DNA of 6,660 nt. Source: an uncultured Lysobacter sp. GTDB taxonomy: Bacteria > Pseudomonadota > Gammaproteobacteria > Xanthomonadales > Xanthomonadaceae. Each line of letters opens with the position of its first letter. The first letter of the stretch is position 1. Both the position numbers and the translations under genes were made by a program. The notes under the pieces were generated by a model that worked only from the letters and a program-made list of their open reading frames with translations, had not been told where the DNA came from and made no database searches. The stretch lies in contig CADCUA010000463.1 in the NCBI GenBank assembly GCA_902805755.1, positions 1 to 6,660 of the forward strand, read 5' to 3'. Shown one piece after another: positions 1 to 6,034 of this stretch.

Positions 1-1324
1 CGCGGTAGGCGCGCATCAGATCCTGCACGATCGCCAGCCCGATGCCATGCCCCTGCACGCGCTCGTCGCCGCGCACGCCGCGCTGCAGGATCAGTGCGAC
101 CTTCTCCGGCGGAATGCCGGGGCCATCATCATCGACCGCGATCAAAAGGCCGGGCCGGCGGTTCTTCGCTGCGTCGCCATCGCACACGGTCAGCAGCACG
201 CGCGACTTCGCCCACTTGAACGCGTTCTCCAGCAGGTTGCCGAGCAACTCCTGCAGATCGCCCTGCTCGCCGTGGAACTGCACGCCGGGCGCGATCTCGA
301 ATTCGCATAGCACGCCCTTGCTGGAGTAGACCTTCTCCAGACCTTTCACGATCTGCTCGGCCTGCGGCTCGATCGGGATCGGCGCGGCGAACAGCGCATG
401 GCCGCTGCGTGCGGCGCGCGCGAGCTGGTAGGACACCATGTCGTTCATGCGGCGCAGCTGCGTTTCGACTTCTTCGCGCAACTCGGCGTCGGAAGCCGGG
501 TTGTCCAGGCGCGCACGCAGCACCGCGAGCGGCGTTTTCAGGCTGTGGGCGAGGTCGGCGAGCGTGTTGCGTTGGCGCTCGAGGTTTTCGCGCTCGCTTT
601 CGATAAATGCATTGATGCTCTCGGCCAGCGGTTCGAGTTCGCGCGGGTGGCGCTCGCCCATGCGCATCGCCGAGCCGCGCTGCACGCGCTTGAGTTCTTC
701 GATCACGCGCCGCAGCGGAAACAGGCTCCAGCGCAGGATCAGCCCCTGCAGCAGCAGCAGGATCAGTCCGGCGCCACCGAGGTATCGCCACAGGGACTGG
801 CGGAACACCGCGATCTGCTGGCGCAGCGTCGTGGTGTCTTCGAGGATGTTGATCGTGTAGGGGAACTCGGCGCGGCGGTCGCCGTCGGCGCTCCAGATCA
901 GTCCATAGCTGTAACGATAGGCTTCGCCGGACTCGCCGTTGATCTCGGTGATCGGCAGCGGCCCTTCGAAGTTGCGCCCTCGCGCATCCAGCATGCGCGG
1001 CGGTGGCAGCACCGGTCCGTGCGCGGACGCGGACGACCAGCTGCCGTTCGGCAGCGCGATCTGCGCATACAGGCCACCGCCCGGGCGATTGAAGCGCGGG
1101 TCCGGCGGGTCGTAGGGCTCGATGAGTTCGCCATCGCGGCCGAACTCGGTGTCCGCGGTGTAGGCGAGCGCGTAGTTATGCAGGCGCTCGCGCAGGTTGT
1201 CTTCGGCGGTCTCGATGAACGCGCGGTCCAGCGCGTAGCCGGCGAGTGCGAGGAATGCGATCAGGCCAAGGCTCGCGCCCAGCAACTGGCGCGTCTGCAG
1301 CGAACGCGGACGGCCCCAGGTCAT
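1..1324 (-). CDS. phoQ: PhoQ-like sensor histidine kinase (3' end cut by window edge)
   Basis: Inner-membrane two-component sensor kinase that should phosphorylate the PhoP-like regulator encoded just upstream. I read 441 residues from the ATG at 1324. Order of parts: TM1 about 13-32, a periplasmic sensor about 33-180, TM2 about 181-199, a HAMP-like linker to about 242, the dimerisation/phosphoacceptor helix with H-box LADLAHSLKTPLAVL (His260), then the ATPase domain with N-box NLLENAF (Asn367), G1 box DDGPGIP (398-405) and G2 box GHGIGLA (425-431). The AHSLKTPLAVL sequence is the PhoQ signature (E. coli PhoQ has THSLKTPLAVL). The frame runs open through position 2, so only a short C-terminus is missing. 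The start has a weak GGGA 8 nt upstream and no in-frame ATG further upstream in the 87-bp gap to the regulator gene. The sensor lacks a contiguous acidic run like that of enterobacterial PhoQ, so the ligand may differ. Confidence 0.93.
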   Translation of the reverse strand, partial: MTWGRPRSLQTRQLLGASLGLIAFLALAGYALDRAFIETAEDNLRERLHNYALAYTADTEFGRDGELIEPYDPPDPRFNRPGGGLYAQIALPNGSWSSASAHGPVLPPPRMLDARGRNFEGPLPITEINGESGEAYRYSYGLIWSADGDRRAEFPYTINILEDTTTLRQQIAVFRQSLWRYLGGAGLILLLLQGLILRWSLFPLRRVIEELKRVQRGSAMRMGERHPRELEPLAESINAFIESERENLERQRNTLADLAHSLKTPLAVLRARLDNPASDAELREEVETQLRRMNDMVSYQLARAARSGHALFAAPIPIEPQAEQIVKGLEKVYSSKGVLCEFEIAPGVQFHGEQGDLQELLGNLLENAFKWAKSRVLLTVCDGDAAKNRRPGLLIAVDDDGPGIPPEKVALILQRGVRGDERVQGHGIGLAIVQDLMRAYR

Positions 1325-1411
1325 CGCAGCGATCCCGCGATTGCCTGTCGCAAACCGGGCGGCGCGCGCATCGGCCGCGACGCGCACGCGCGCCGGATGC
1401 GGACGGCCGGC

Positions 1412-2095
1412 TTACTCGCCGGTGCGCGGGATCGCGAAGCGGTAGCCGCGGCCACGCACGGTTTCGATCGGCTTGAGCGAGCCATCAGGGTCGAGCTTCT
1501 TGCGCAGGCGGCCGATGAAGACCTCGAGCACGTTCGAATCGCGGTCGAAATCCTGCTGGTAGATGTGCTCGGTGAGATCGGCCTTCGAGACCAGCTCGCC
1601 CGCATGCATCATCAGGTACTCGAGCACCTTGTACTCGTAGCTGGTCAAATCGACGTTGCTGCCGTTGACGCTTACCGTCTGCGCAGCAAGATCGAGCATC
1701 ACCGGTCCGCACTCGAGCGTGGGCTTGCTCCAGCCGGCCGCGCGGCGCACCAGTGCGTTCAGGCGCGCGAGCAGTTCCTCGACATGGAACGGCTTGACCA
1801 GATAGTCATCGGCGCCCTGCTTCAGGCCTTCGACCTTGTCCTGCCAGCTCGAACGCGCGGTCAGGATCAGCACGGGGAATTTCTTGCCCTCGTCGCGCAG
1901 CGCCTTGATCAGCTCCATGCCCGACATCTTCGGCAGGCCCAGGTCGATGATGCCCAGATCGAACGGCACCTCGCGGCCCATATAAAGGCCTTCCTCGCCG
2001 TCCTGCGCCGCGTCGACCGCGAAACCTTCGCGCTTCAGGCGCGCCGCCAGAGTCTCGCGCAGCGGCGCTTCGTCTTCGACCAGAAGGATACGCAT
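1412..2095 (-). CDS. phoP: PhoP-like response regulator, OmpR/PhoB family
   Basis: Cytoplasmic DNA-binding response regulator of 227 residues, the full length for this family. The receiver domain (about 1-115) has every key residue: acidic pocket Glu7-Asp8, phosphoacceptor Asp51 (in IIDLGLP), switch Thr79, and Lys101 in the VKPF motif. The C-terminal winged helix (about 125-222) carries the recognition-helix region SNVLEVFIGRLRKKLD and the terminal hairpin ETVRGRGYRF typical of OmpR/PhoB regulators. Pairing with a PhoQ-type kinase and the receiver sequence starting MRILLVEDE support PhoP rather than another subfamily member. The ATG at 2095 is preceded by GGAG with 5-nt spacing. It lies 44 bp downstream of the PepSY gene and 87 bp upstream of the kinase gene, all in one direction, which fits an operon. 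QseB/PmrA-type naming is the main alternative. Confidence 0.95.
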   Translation of the reverse strand: MRILLVEDEAPLRETLAARLKREGFAVDAAQDGEEGLYMGREVPFDLGIIDLGLPKMSGMELIKALRDEGKKFPVLILTARSSWQDKVEGLKQGADDYLVKPFHVEELLARLNALVRRAAGWSKPTLECGPVMLDLAAQTVSVNGSNVDLTSYEYKVLEYLMMHAGELVSKADLTEHIYQQDFDRDSNVLEVFIGRLRKKLDPDGSLKPIETVRGRGYRFAIPRTGE

Positions 2096-2100
2096 GGGAA

Positions 2101-2104
2101 CTCC
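2101..2104 (-). promoter_or_regulatory. Ribosome binding site of phoP
   Basis: GGAG on the minus strand, 5 nt before the ATG at 2095. It fixes this start codon. The same 44-bp gap also holds an imperfectly explained palindrome (2114-2126). Confidence 0.6.
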
Positions 2105-2139
2105 GTTGCTGTGCGGTCCGGGACCGTCGTTCAGCTAGC

Positions 2140-2499
2140 TTAGTCGGAGTTGCCGTCGTTGCCACGTGTACGGCGTGGCTCGTCGCGGCCGCGGCCGCCC
2201 TGGGGATCGTCCATATAGACGCGCACGCGCCCGCTGGCATCGACGACCTTGACCCGGTTGACGTCGCGCCCGTCGAACGGCACGCGCTCGGCGCTGAGCA
2301 CTTCACCACGCGTGGCGCGCTCGACCCGCCGCACGGAATCGGCCAATGCACGTGGGCTTTCCTGGCGATCAAAGCCGCGGCCCCGGGCCGCACCCGCCGG
2401 ATCCTGTGCGATCGCCGCACCGCTCACCGCCAGCAACGCCGTGGCAGCAAGCGCGGCCAGCGCAGGACGAAGCGGAACATGATGCGTGCGGATCGGCAT
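2140..2499 (-). CDS. Exported PepSY-domain protein, first gene of the phoPQ operon
   Basis: Small periplasmic protein of 119 residues. Residues 1-31 form a signal peptide (Arg/His n-region, hydrophobic AALAATALLAVSG core, cleavage expected after AIA31). Residues 50-98 resemble one PepSY domain: an N-terminal helix LADSVRRVERAT, then strands GEVLSAERVPF, VNRVKVVDASG and RVRVYMDD. The tail (about 99-119) is Gly/Arg/Asp-rich and looks disordered. PepSY domains are known as inhibitory or sensory modules in peptidases and beside two-component systems. Small PepSY proteins adjoining OmpR-family regulators are common in proteobacteria. The position 44 bp before phoP suggests co-transcription and a role in tuning the kinase, but this is inference. 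The Shine-Dalgarno is poor (only GAG about 6 nt before the ATG), so translation may be weak. Confidence 0.85.
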   Translation of the reverse strand: MPIRTHHVPLRPALAALAATALLAVSGAAIAQDPAGAARGRGFDRQESPRALADSVRRVERATRGEVLSAERVPFDGRDVNRVKVVDASGRVRVYMDDPQGGRGRDEPRRTRGNDGNSD

Positions 2500-2523
2500 G
2501 AGGGGCTCAGCTGTATGAAGGAG

Positions 2524-2573
2524 TCAGTAGCACGGGGCCATTTTTTGATTCAGGCGGTGAATCCGGTCTGAAC
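2524..2573 (-). promoter_or_regulatory. Candidate promoter/operator of the PepSY-phoP-phoQ operon
   Basis: In the 113-bp gap upstream of the PepSY gene the minus strand carries GTTCAG (2573-2568) and ATTCAC (2562-2557), two similar hexamers at an 11-bp step. This is the geometry of OmpR/PhoB-family sites, and the enterobacterial PhoP box is two hexamers separated by 5 bp. They overlap a perfect inverted repeat GATTCA-GGCGG-TGAATC (2547-2563). Downstream is an extended -10-like TGC-TACTGA (2532-2524), with TGAATC 17 bp before it as a poor -35, about 25 bp before the PepSY ATG. Weak -35 elements are usual for activated promoters. I infer possible PhoP autoregulation. The half-site sequence is not the enterobacterial GTTTA, so this remains a guess. 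Confidence 0.35.
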
Positions 2574-2612
2574 TTTTCCTTCACTTTCATGTCGGCGTTC
2601 AGTATTGCCCAT

Positions 2613-3524
2613 TCAGTAGATCTCGCCCACGCAACAACGCAGCGATCCGCCGGCCGCTTCGATCGCGTCCAGCTCCACGCTTTCGACCGCGAAGCCCGCC
2701 GCTTCCAACGCGGCACGTGTCACTGGCGTCAGTGCCGCCGCTGCACCTGCGCTCATCCACACGCGATCGGGCGTCAGCGCGATCGCGTTGCCGGCGAACG
2801 CCGCGTGTTCGTCCGGGCCCAGGCGGATGCCGTGCGGCGCGTATAGCGCTTCGATCGCATCGACTGCGCCCGCGTCCGCAAAGCCGGCCGGGCAGATCAG
2901 CGCCGCGCGCCCGGCCAGCACCGCGAGCACGACATTCGTGTGGTACTCGCCCGGCGCGAGATCGAACATCAGGGTCGCACGCAGGCCGAACGCCCCGTGC
3001 ATCAGTCGCGCACCTTCCTCATCGCAGCGTTCCGACAGGCCGGCAAACCCCAGCCCGCGCGCGCGATCGATCACCAGCGCGCCGGTCAGCTCGCAGGCAT
3101 GCGGCTGCTGCGACAGGTCGCGCGGCTCATACCCGAGCACCGTGGTGAAGAACGCACGGATGTCCTCGCGCCGCGCTTCGCGCTGGCGCACGGGATGGCG
3201 CATGCGGCCGACGATCGCGCGGCCCGGGGCCGTCGCGAACACATTGTTCGGAAACACCGCGTCCGGCGTGGCGGGATCGCCCGCGAAGCACACCGTCGGC
3301 AGTGCGCGTGCGAACGCGCGATGCAGCTCGCGATGCTGCGTCGATGCGCGCGCGGCGTCGAAGCCGTCGGCCTGCGCCATGTAACGGTTGTCGGCCGCGG
3401 ACTGCTCGGCCAGGCGAAAACCGTCGGGGGCGACCAGGAACGCACCGCGCGCGGTGGCCGGGCCGAAGTCGGCTGCGCATGCGCGTGCGAACGTGAGGAA
3501 CTGCGTGATGTCGCGCGTGATCAT
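2613..3524 (-). CDS. Arginine-deiminase-related hydrolase (pentein / guanidine-modifying fold)
   Basis: Predicted cytoplasmic enzyme of 303 residues attacking a guanidino or ureido carbon through a Cys-His-acid triad, as in arginine deiminase, dimethylarginine dimethylaminohydrolase and the CtlX citrulline hydrolase family. Visible family marks are SAADNRYM (42-49), FPNN (91-94) followed by a basic RQREARREDI stretch, CELTGALVIDR (144-154) supplying the acid (likely Glu145), EYHTN with catalytic His195, and a C-terminal GGSLRC with probable nucleophile Cys297. No transmembrane or signal segment is seen. I chose the ATG at 3524 because conserved sequence begins near it; the frame is open upstream to an ATG at 3587, but those residues look non-coding (low hydrophobic content, His/Arg-rich). 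It lies 93 bp after dusA in the same direction. The substrate cannot be named from sequence: CtlX-like, DDAH-like and other amidinohydrolases are all possible. Confidence 0.85.
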   Translation of the reverse strand: MITRDITQFLTFARACAADFGPATARGAFLVAPDGFRLAEQSAADNRYMAQADGFDAARASTQHRELHRAFARALPTVCFAGDPATPDAVFPNNVFATAPGRAIVGRMRHPVRQREARREDIRAFFTTVLGYEPRDLSQQPHACELTGALVIDRARGLGFAGLSERCDEEGARLMHGAFGLRATLMFDLAPGEYHTNVVLAVLAGRAALICPAGFADAGAVDAIEALYAPHGIRLGPDEHAAFAGNAIALTPDRVWMSAGAAAALTPVTRAALEAAGFAVESVELDAIEAAGGSLRCCVGEIY

Positions 3525-3567
3525 CGTTGCGGCCGTCCGGTGCCTGCGCTGCATGTCAGGCGCGAAG

Positions 3568-3573
3568 CATATA
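3568..3573 (-). promoter_or_regulatory. Possible -10 element for the pentein hydrolase gene
   Basis: TATATG on the minus strand, 44 nt before the ATG at 3524, in the gap after dusA. It stands out as AT-rich in a GC-rich gap and is close to TATAAT. No convincing -35 lies 16-18 bp upstream, so the gene may instead be read through from dusA. Confidence 0.2.
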
Positions 3574-3617
3574 GGTGGATCGGGCACTCGTCGCGGATGC
3601 GGGTGCGGGCGCGCGGC

Positions 3618-4655
3618 TCATGCCGTGCTGGCGTCGGCGGCCGTATCAGCCGTGAGCGCAAGCGCCTGCTCGACGAGGCGCCAGTCCGCGCCCGGCCGGT
3701 GCGAGCCTTCGCTCAGCACCTGGCGGAACGCGCGCCCACCGCGTTCGCCCGCGAACAGCCCGAGCAGGTGGCGCGTGATGTGCTTGAGGTACACGCCGCG
3801 CGCGAGTTGCGATTCCACGTACGGGCGAAGCGCGCGCAGCAGCTGCGCGCGGGTGCGCTGCTCGCCGCCGTACCAGGCGACGTCGAGCCGGTGCAGCAGA
3901 TACGGGTCGTGGTAGGCCGCGCGCCCGAGCATCGCCCCATCGCTGCGCTGCAACTGCTCGCTTGCCGCATCGAACGTGGCAATGCCGCCGTTGACGATGA
4001 TCTCCAGCTGCGGCCGTTCGCGCTTGAGGCGCCAGGCCCAGTCGTAGCGAAGCGGCGGCACTTCGCGGTTTTCTTTCGGTGACAGGCCCTTGAGCCAGGC
4101 GTTGCGCGCGTGCACCACGAACATGCGGCAGCCCGCGGCCGCGACCTCGTCGATGAACGCGAGAAACCGCCCGTAGTCGTTGTCATCGTCCACACCGAGC
4201 CGGCACTTCACCGTCACCGGCACCTCGCAGCTTTCCACCATCGCCGCCACGCTCGCGGCCACCAGCGCCGGCTCGCGCATCAGGCAGGCGCCGAAGCGCC
4301 CGGCCTGCACGCGGTCCGACGGGCAGCCGCAGTTGAGGTTGATCTCATCGAAACCGTGCGCGGCGCCAATGCGTGCGGCCTGCGCCAGCAGTGCGGGCTC
4401 ACTGCCACCGAGTTGCAGCGCCACGGGGTGTTCGACCGGATCCAGCGCCAGCAATCGATCGCGGTGGCCATGGATGACCGCATTGGCATGCACCATTTCC
4501 GTGTACAGCCGCGCGTGCGGCGCCAGCAGGCGATGGAACACGCGGCAATGCGTGTCGGTCCAGTCCATCATCGGCGCGACCGACAGCCGCAGCGATTGCC
4601 GGTAGCGCAGGTCCGATCGATCAGTGCTCGAAGAAACGGTGGTCGGCAGCGTCAT
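3618..4655 (-). CDS. dusA: tRNA-dihydrouridine(20/20a) synthase DusA
   Basis: FMN-dependent enzyme that reduces uridine 20/20a in the tRNA D-loop to dihydrouridine with NADPH. The 345-residue protein matches the family length. It shows the TIM-barrel start SVAPMMDWTD (25-34), YTEMV (51-55), QLGG (81-84), the catalytic loop NCGCPSDRVQAGRFGACLM (108-126) with Cys111 as general acid, substrate/FMN residues TVKCRLG (148-154, Lys150) and VHARNAWLKGLSPKENR (181-197, His182), and the FMN phosphate-binding NGGI (222-225) and LGRAAYHDP (243-251). HARxAWLxGLSPKENR is diagnostic of DusA over DusB/DusC. The ATG at 4655 is preceded by CCAGGA with 5-nt spacing. The frame is open upstream to 4781, but that extension has no family match. 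The Ala/Asp/Thr-rich C-terminus (about 332-345) looks unstructured. Confidence 0.97.
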   Translation of the reverse strand: MTLPTTVSSSTDRSDLRYRQSLRLSVAPMMDWTDTHCRVFHRLLAPHARLYTEMVHANAVIHGHRDRLLALDPVEHPVALQLGGSEPALLAQAARIGAAHGFDEINLNCGCPSDRVQAGRFGACLMREPALVAASVAAMVESCEVPVTVKCRLGVDDDNDYGRFLAFIDEVAAAGCRMFVVHARNAWLKGLSPKENREVPPLRYDWAWRLKRERPQLEIIVNGGIATFDAASEQLQRSDGAMLGRAAYHDPYLLHRLDVAWYGGEQRTRAQLLRALRPYVESQLARGVYLKHITRHLLGLFAGERGGRAFRQVLSEGSHRPGADWRLVEQALALTADTAADASTA

Positions 4656-4931
4656 GGTGATCCTGGAGCGTTCGATGGCTGCGTACCGGACAGCGATAGC
4701 GATGGCAAGGACGTTACAAACCCGCGCGCGCAGCGTTGGCAGCGGTCCGGCGTATCGCCGATGGCTTGCGGCAGAGCCCACGTTCGCGACAGGTCGTGGA
4801 TGGCGCTACGAACAACAAGCCGCTTGCGCGGCCTTATTTCCAATGCCCCGTCGACAGTCGCGACCCGACGGGATCGGCCTGCAGAACGACGCGAGTGCGT
4901 CAGCCGCGCATGAAGCCGCGCATTGTAGAAC
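4656..4931 (-). other. Non-coding gap between the exported-protein operon and dusA
   Basis: This 276-bp stretch has no ORF with credible coding character and no tRNA fold that I can build. It should contain the dusA promoter. The best candidate is TTGCCA with TACGCA 17 bp downstream on the minus strand (about 4685-4713), which has a good -35 but a poor -10. A small inverted repeat GACGC-GAGT-GCGTC (4888-4901) lies about 30 nt past the end of the upstream gene. It lacks a T-run after it, so it is at best a weak or factor-assisted transcription end. Confidence 0.4.
4661..4666 (-). promoter_or_regulatory. Ribosome binding site of dusA
   Basis: CCAGGA on the minus strand, 5 nt before the ATG at 4655. 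It selects this start over an in-frame ATG at 4781. Confidence 0.6.
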
Positions 4932-5483
4932 TCACCGGCGCTTGCTGTACGCCTCGCCGGGGGCCGCCGGTGGATGGGGCAGCGGGTCCGACGCACCGGC
5001 TTTTTTCGGTGGCGCAGCCGGCAGCGCGGGTTCGGGCTGAAGCGGGCGCGCCCAGCGCTCGTAGCTGGCGGCAATGCCCTGCCGCAGGCGACGGTCCTGC
5101 GCCGAACCGGGCTTGAGCCCCAACTGCCCGGTCACCTCGCCCCATCCCCTGCTGTTCCGGTCGCCATGGATCGCGGTGACCTGCCGGCAGGCGCGGCCCA
5201 GCACGGTCGCGACCGAGCACGCGTAATACAGATCCCCGGGTGCCCAGCCCTGTCGCAGTCGCTCGATAACGAACTCCCGCGGCGCGCCTTGGTAGCGCAC
5301 GAGCTCATCGACAAAGGCATCGGGATAGGCCGCGCCATAGCGGTTGATATCGGCAATCCGGCTGTCGATCCATGCATCGCCGCTGCCGGGGCGCGCAGGG
5401 GTCGAAGGTGCCTGGGCGGCTGCAGCGCCCGCAACGACCAGCAGCAGGCCCAGGGCCAGCTTCAAGCGGTCACTACGACGCAT
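4932..5483 (-). CDS. Exported protein of unknown function with proline-rich tail
   Basis: I do not recognise a named family. The 183-residue product begins with a clear signal peptide (MRRSDRLK, then a hydrophobic LALGLLLVVAGAAAA core, cleavage around 23-25), so the mature protein should be periplasmic or secreted. The folded part (about 36-147) looks helical: WIDSRIADINRYGAAY, AFVDELVRYQ, REFVIERLRQGW, GDLYYACSVATVLGRAC, and a GWGEVTGQLGLKPGS segment (113-127). Two cysteines (Cys89, Cys99) could form a disulphide. Residues about 147-183 are Pro/Ala-rich and probably disordered. The ATG at 5483 has AGGAG 7 nt upstream and begins exactly at the signal peptide; the frame is open to 5561, but that extension overlaps the preceding gene. 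It follows the gene at 5516-5947 by 32 bp and is probably co-transcribed with it. Confidence 0.85.
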   Translation of the reverse strand: MRRSDRLKLALGLLLVVAGAAAAQAPSTPARPGSGDAWIDSRIADINRYGAAYPDAFVDELVRYQGAPREFVIERLRQGWAPGDLYYACSVATVLGRACRQVTAIHGDRNSRGWGEVTGQLGLKPGSAQDRRLRQGIAASYERWARPLQPEPALPAAPPKKAGASDPLPHPPAAPGEAYSKRR

Positions 5484-5490
5484 GGTCACT

Positions 5491-5495
5491 CTCCT
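5491..5495 (-). promoter_or_regulatory. Ribosome binding site of the exported protein gene at 4932-5483
   Basis: AGGAG on the minus strand, 7 nt before the ATG at 5483. It decides this start over upstream in-frame ATGs. Confidence 0.65.
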
Positions 5496-5515
5496 GATCC
5501 GATCCAACGAACGCG

Positions 5516-5947
5516 TCAGCGCGAAATAGTGAACTTGCCGAACGCGACCCCCACATCCCAACCCTCGCCCTTGCCAGCGAGTGCAAGCGAGACATCGCCC
5601 TTGGTCATGACCTGCGCCTTGGTGGAACGCACCGCGCCCGCGTGGGCTTCGGCCGTGACGTAGGTGCCGAGCACGTCCTCGATGTCACGCAACCCGGTGA
5701 ACTCGCCGCGGCCATCGGCGATACGCGACTTGCCGAACGTGAAGCCGCCGCCCTTGCTGCTGATCTTCACCGCCAGACGCTTGCCGTCCGTGCAGCTGAC
5801 CGTGCCCGTGCCGGACGAGGTCTTGTAGAACGCCGACCAGCCCGACATCTCGAAACCGAGCGTGCAGTTCATCGGCTTCTGCGCGTGCGCGATCGGAGTG
5901 GCTGCGAGAGCCAGCAACAGGGCCGGGAGCAACAGGGTCGGCTTCAT
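5516..5947 (-). CDS. Small exported beta-rich protein of unknown function
   Basis: A 143-residue protein with a signal peptide (MKPTLLLPALLLALAATPIAHA, cleavage expected after AHA22). The mature part appears mostly beta strand: NCTLGFEMSGWSAFY, GTGTVSCTDGKRLAVKISS, GGFTFGKSRIADGRGEF, VLGTYVTAEAHAG, KAQVMTKGDVSLALAGKG, and a closing WDVGVAFGKFTISR. Two cysteines (Cys28, Cys52) could pair. The pattern of a Cys-containing first strand, a GTYV-AEA-AG centre and a final glycine-rich strand faintly recalls DUF992/YSC84-type exported proteins. I regard that only as a hint and assign no function. The start at 5947 matches the signal peptide; an in-frame ATG at 5992 would add 15 residues before it and has no support. 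The Shine-Dalgarno is weak (GGA about 10 nt upstream). It lies just after the terminator of the preceding gene and heads a likely two-gene operon. Confidence 0.83.
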   Translation of the reverse strand: MKPTLLLPALLLALAATPIAHAQKPMNCTLGFEMSGWSAFYKTSSGTGTVSCTDGKRLAVKISSKGGGFTFGKSRIADGRGEFTGLRDIEDVLGTYVTAEAHAGAVRSTKAQVMTKGDVSLALAGKGEGWDVGVAFGKFTISR

Positions 5948-6000
5948 GGCAAGGGGATCCGGTGGAGTCGGCGCAAAGGCTAGCACCGACACGGGCGGAC

Positions 6001-6029
6001 ACGAAAACGGCGCCGCATGGGCGGCGCCG
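6001..6029 (-). terminator. Intrinsic terminator after the Tyr/Arg-rich protein gene
   Basis: A perfect 9-bp GC-only stem CGGCGCCGC (6008-6016 paired with 6021-6029) with a 4-nt loop, followed on the minus strand by TTTT (6007-6004) and then CGTGT. It starts about 41 nt past the stop of the gene at 6071-6601 and separates it from the next operon. The T-run is short but the stem is strong. Confidence 0.75.
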
Positions 6030-6034
6030 CGTGC

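Noticed and set aside
129..791. Minus-strand open frame of 220 codons at the start of the window
   Set aside because: It overlaps the kinase gene in another frame. The kinase frame carries the H, N, G1 and G2 boxes, while this one is Arg/Ala-rich without motifs.
1325..1411. GC-rich gap with repeated GCGC between phoP and phoQ, considered as a hairpin or processing site
   Set aside because: The alternating GC is low-complexity, and I could not define a single convincing stem or any T-run. It is probably only the spacer.
398..2143. Very long plus-strand open frame (581 codons) antisense to phoP and phoQ
   Set aside because: It runs opposite genes with full catalytic motifs and has no domain-like sequence. 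Long antisense open frames are expected in such GC-rich coding DNA because stop codons are rare.
2541..2563. Inverted repeat next to six T residues, considered as a terminator
   Set aside because: On the plus strand the T-run comes before the hairpin, and on the minus strand the hairpin is followed by A residues. Neither orientation fits an intrinsic terminator, so an operator is more likely.
3525..3587. Upstream in-frame ATG that would extend the pentein hydrolase by 21 residues
   Set aside because: The extra residues match nothing in the family, and the extension covers the likely -10 region. The ATG at 3524 agrees better with where conserved sequence begins.
2940..4082. Plus-strand open frame of 380 codons across the hydrolase gene and dusA
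   Set aside because: It is antisense to two well-supported enzymes and crosses their intergenic gap. Its product is Ala/Arg-rich with no recognisable motif.
4662..4690. GTTCGA sequence resembling a tRNA T-loop before dusA
   Set aside because: The flanking bases do not form a T-arm stem, and no acceptor, D or anticodon stem can be built around it.
4656..4781. Upstream in-frame ATG that would extend DusA by 42 residues
   Set aside because: A good ribosome binding site sits just before the ATG at 4655, the resulting length fits DusA, and the extension has no family similarity.
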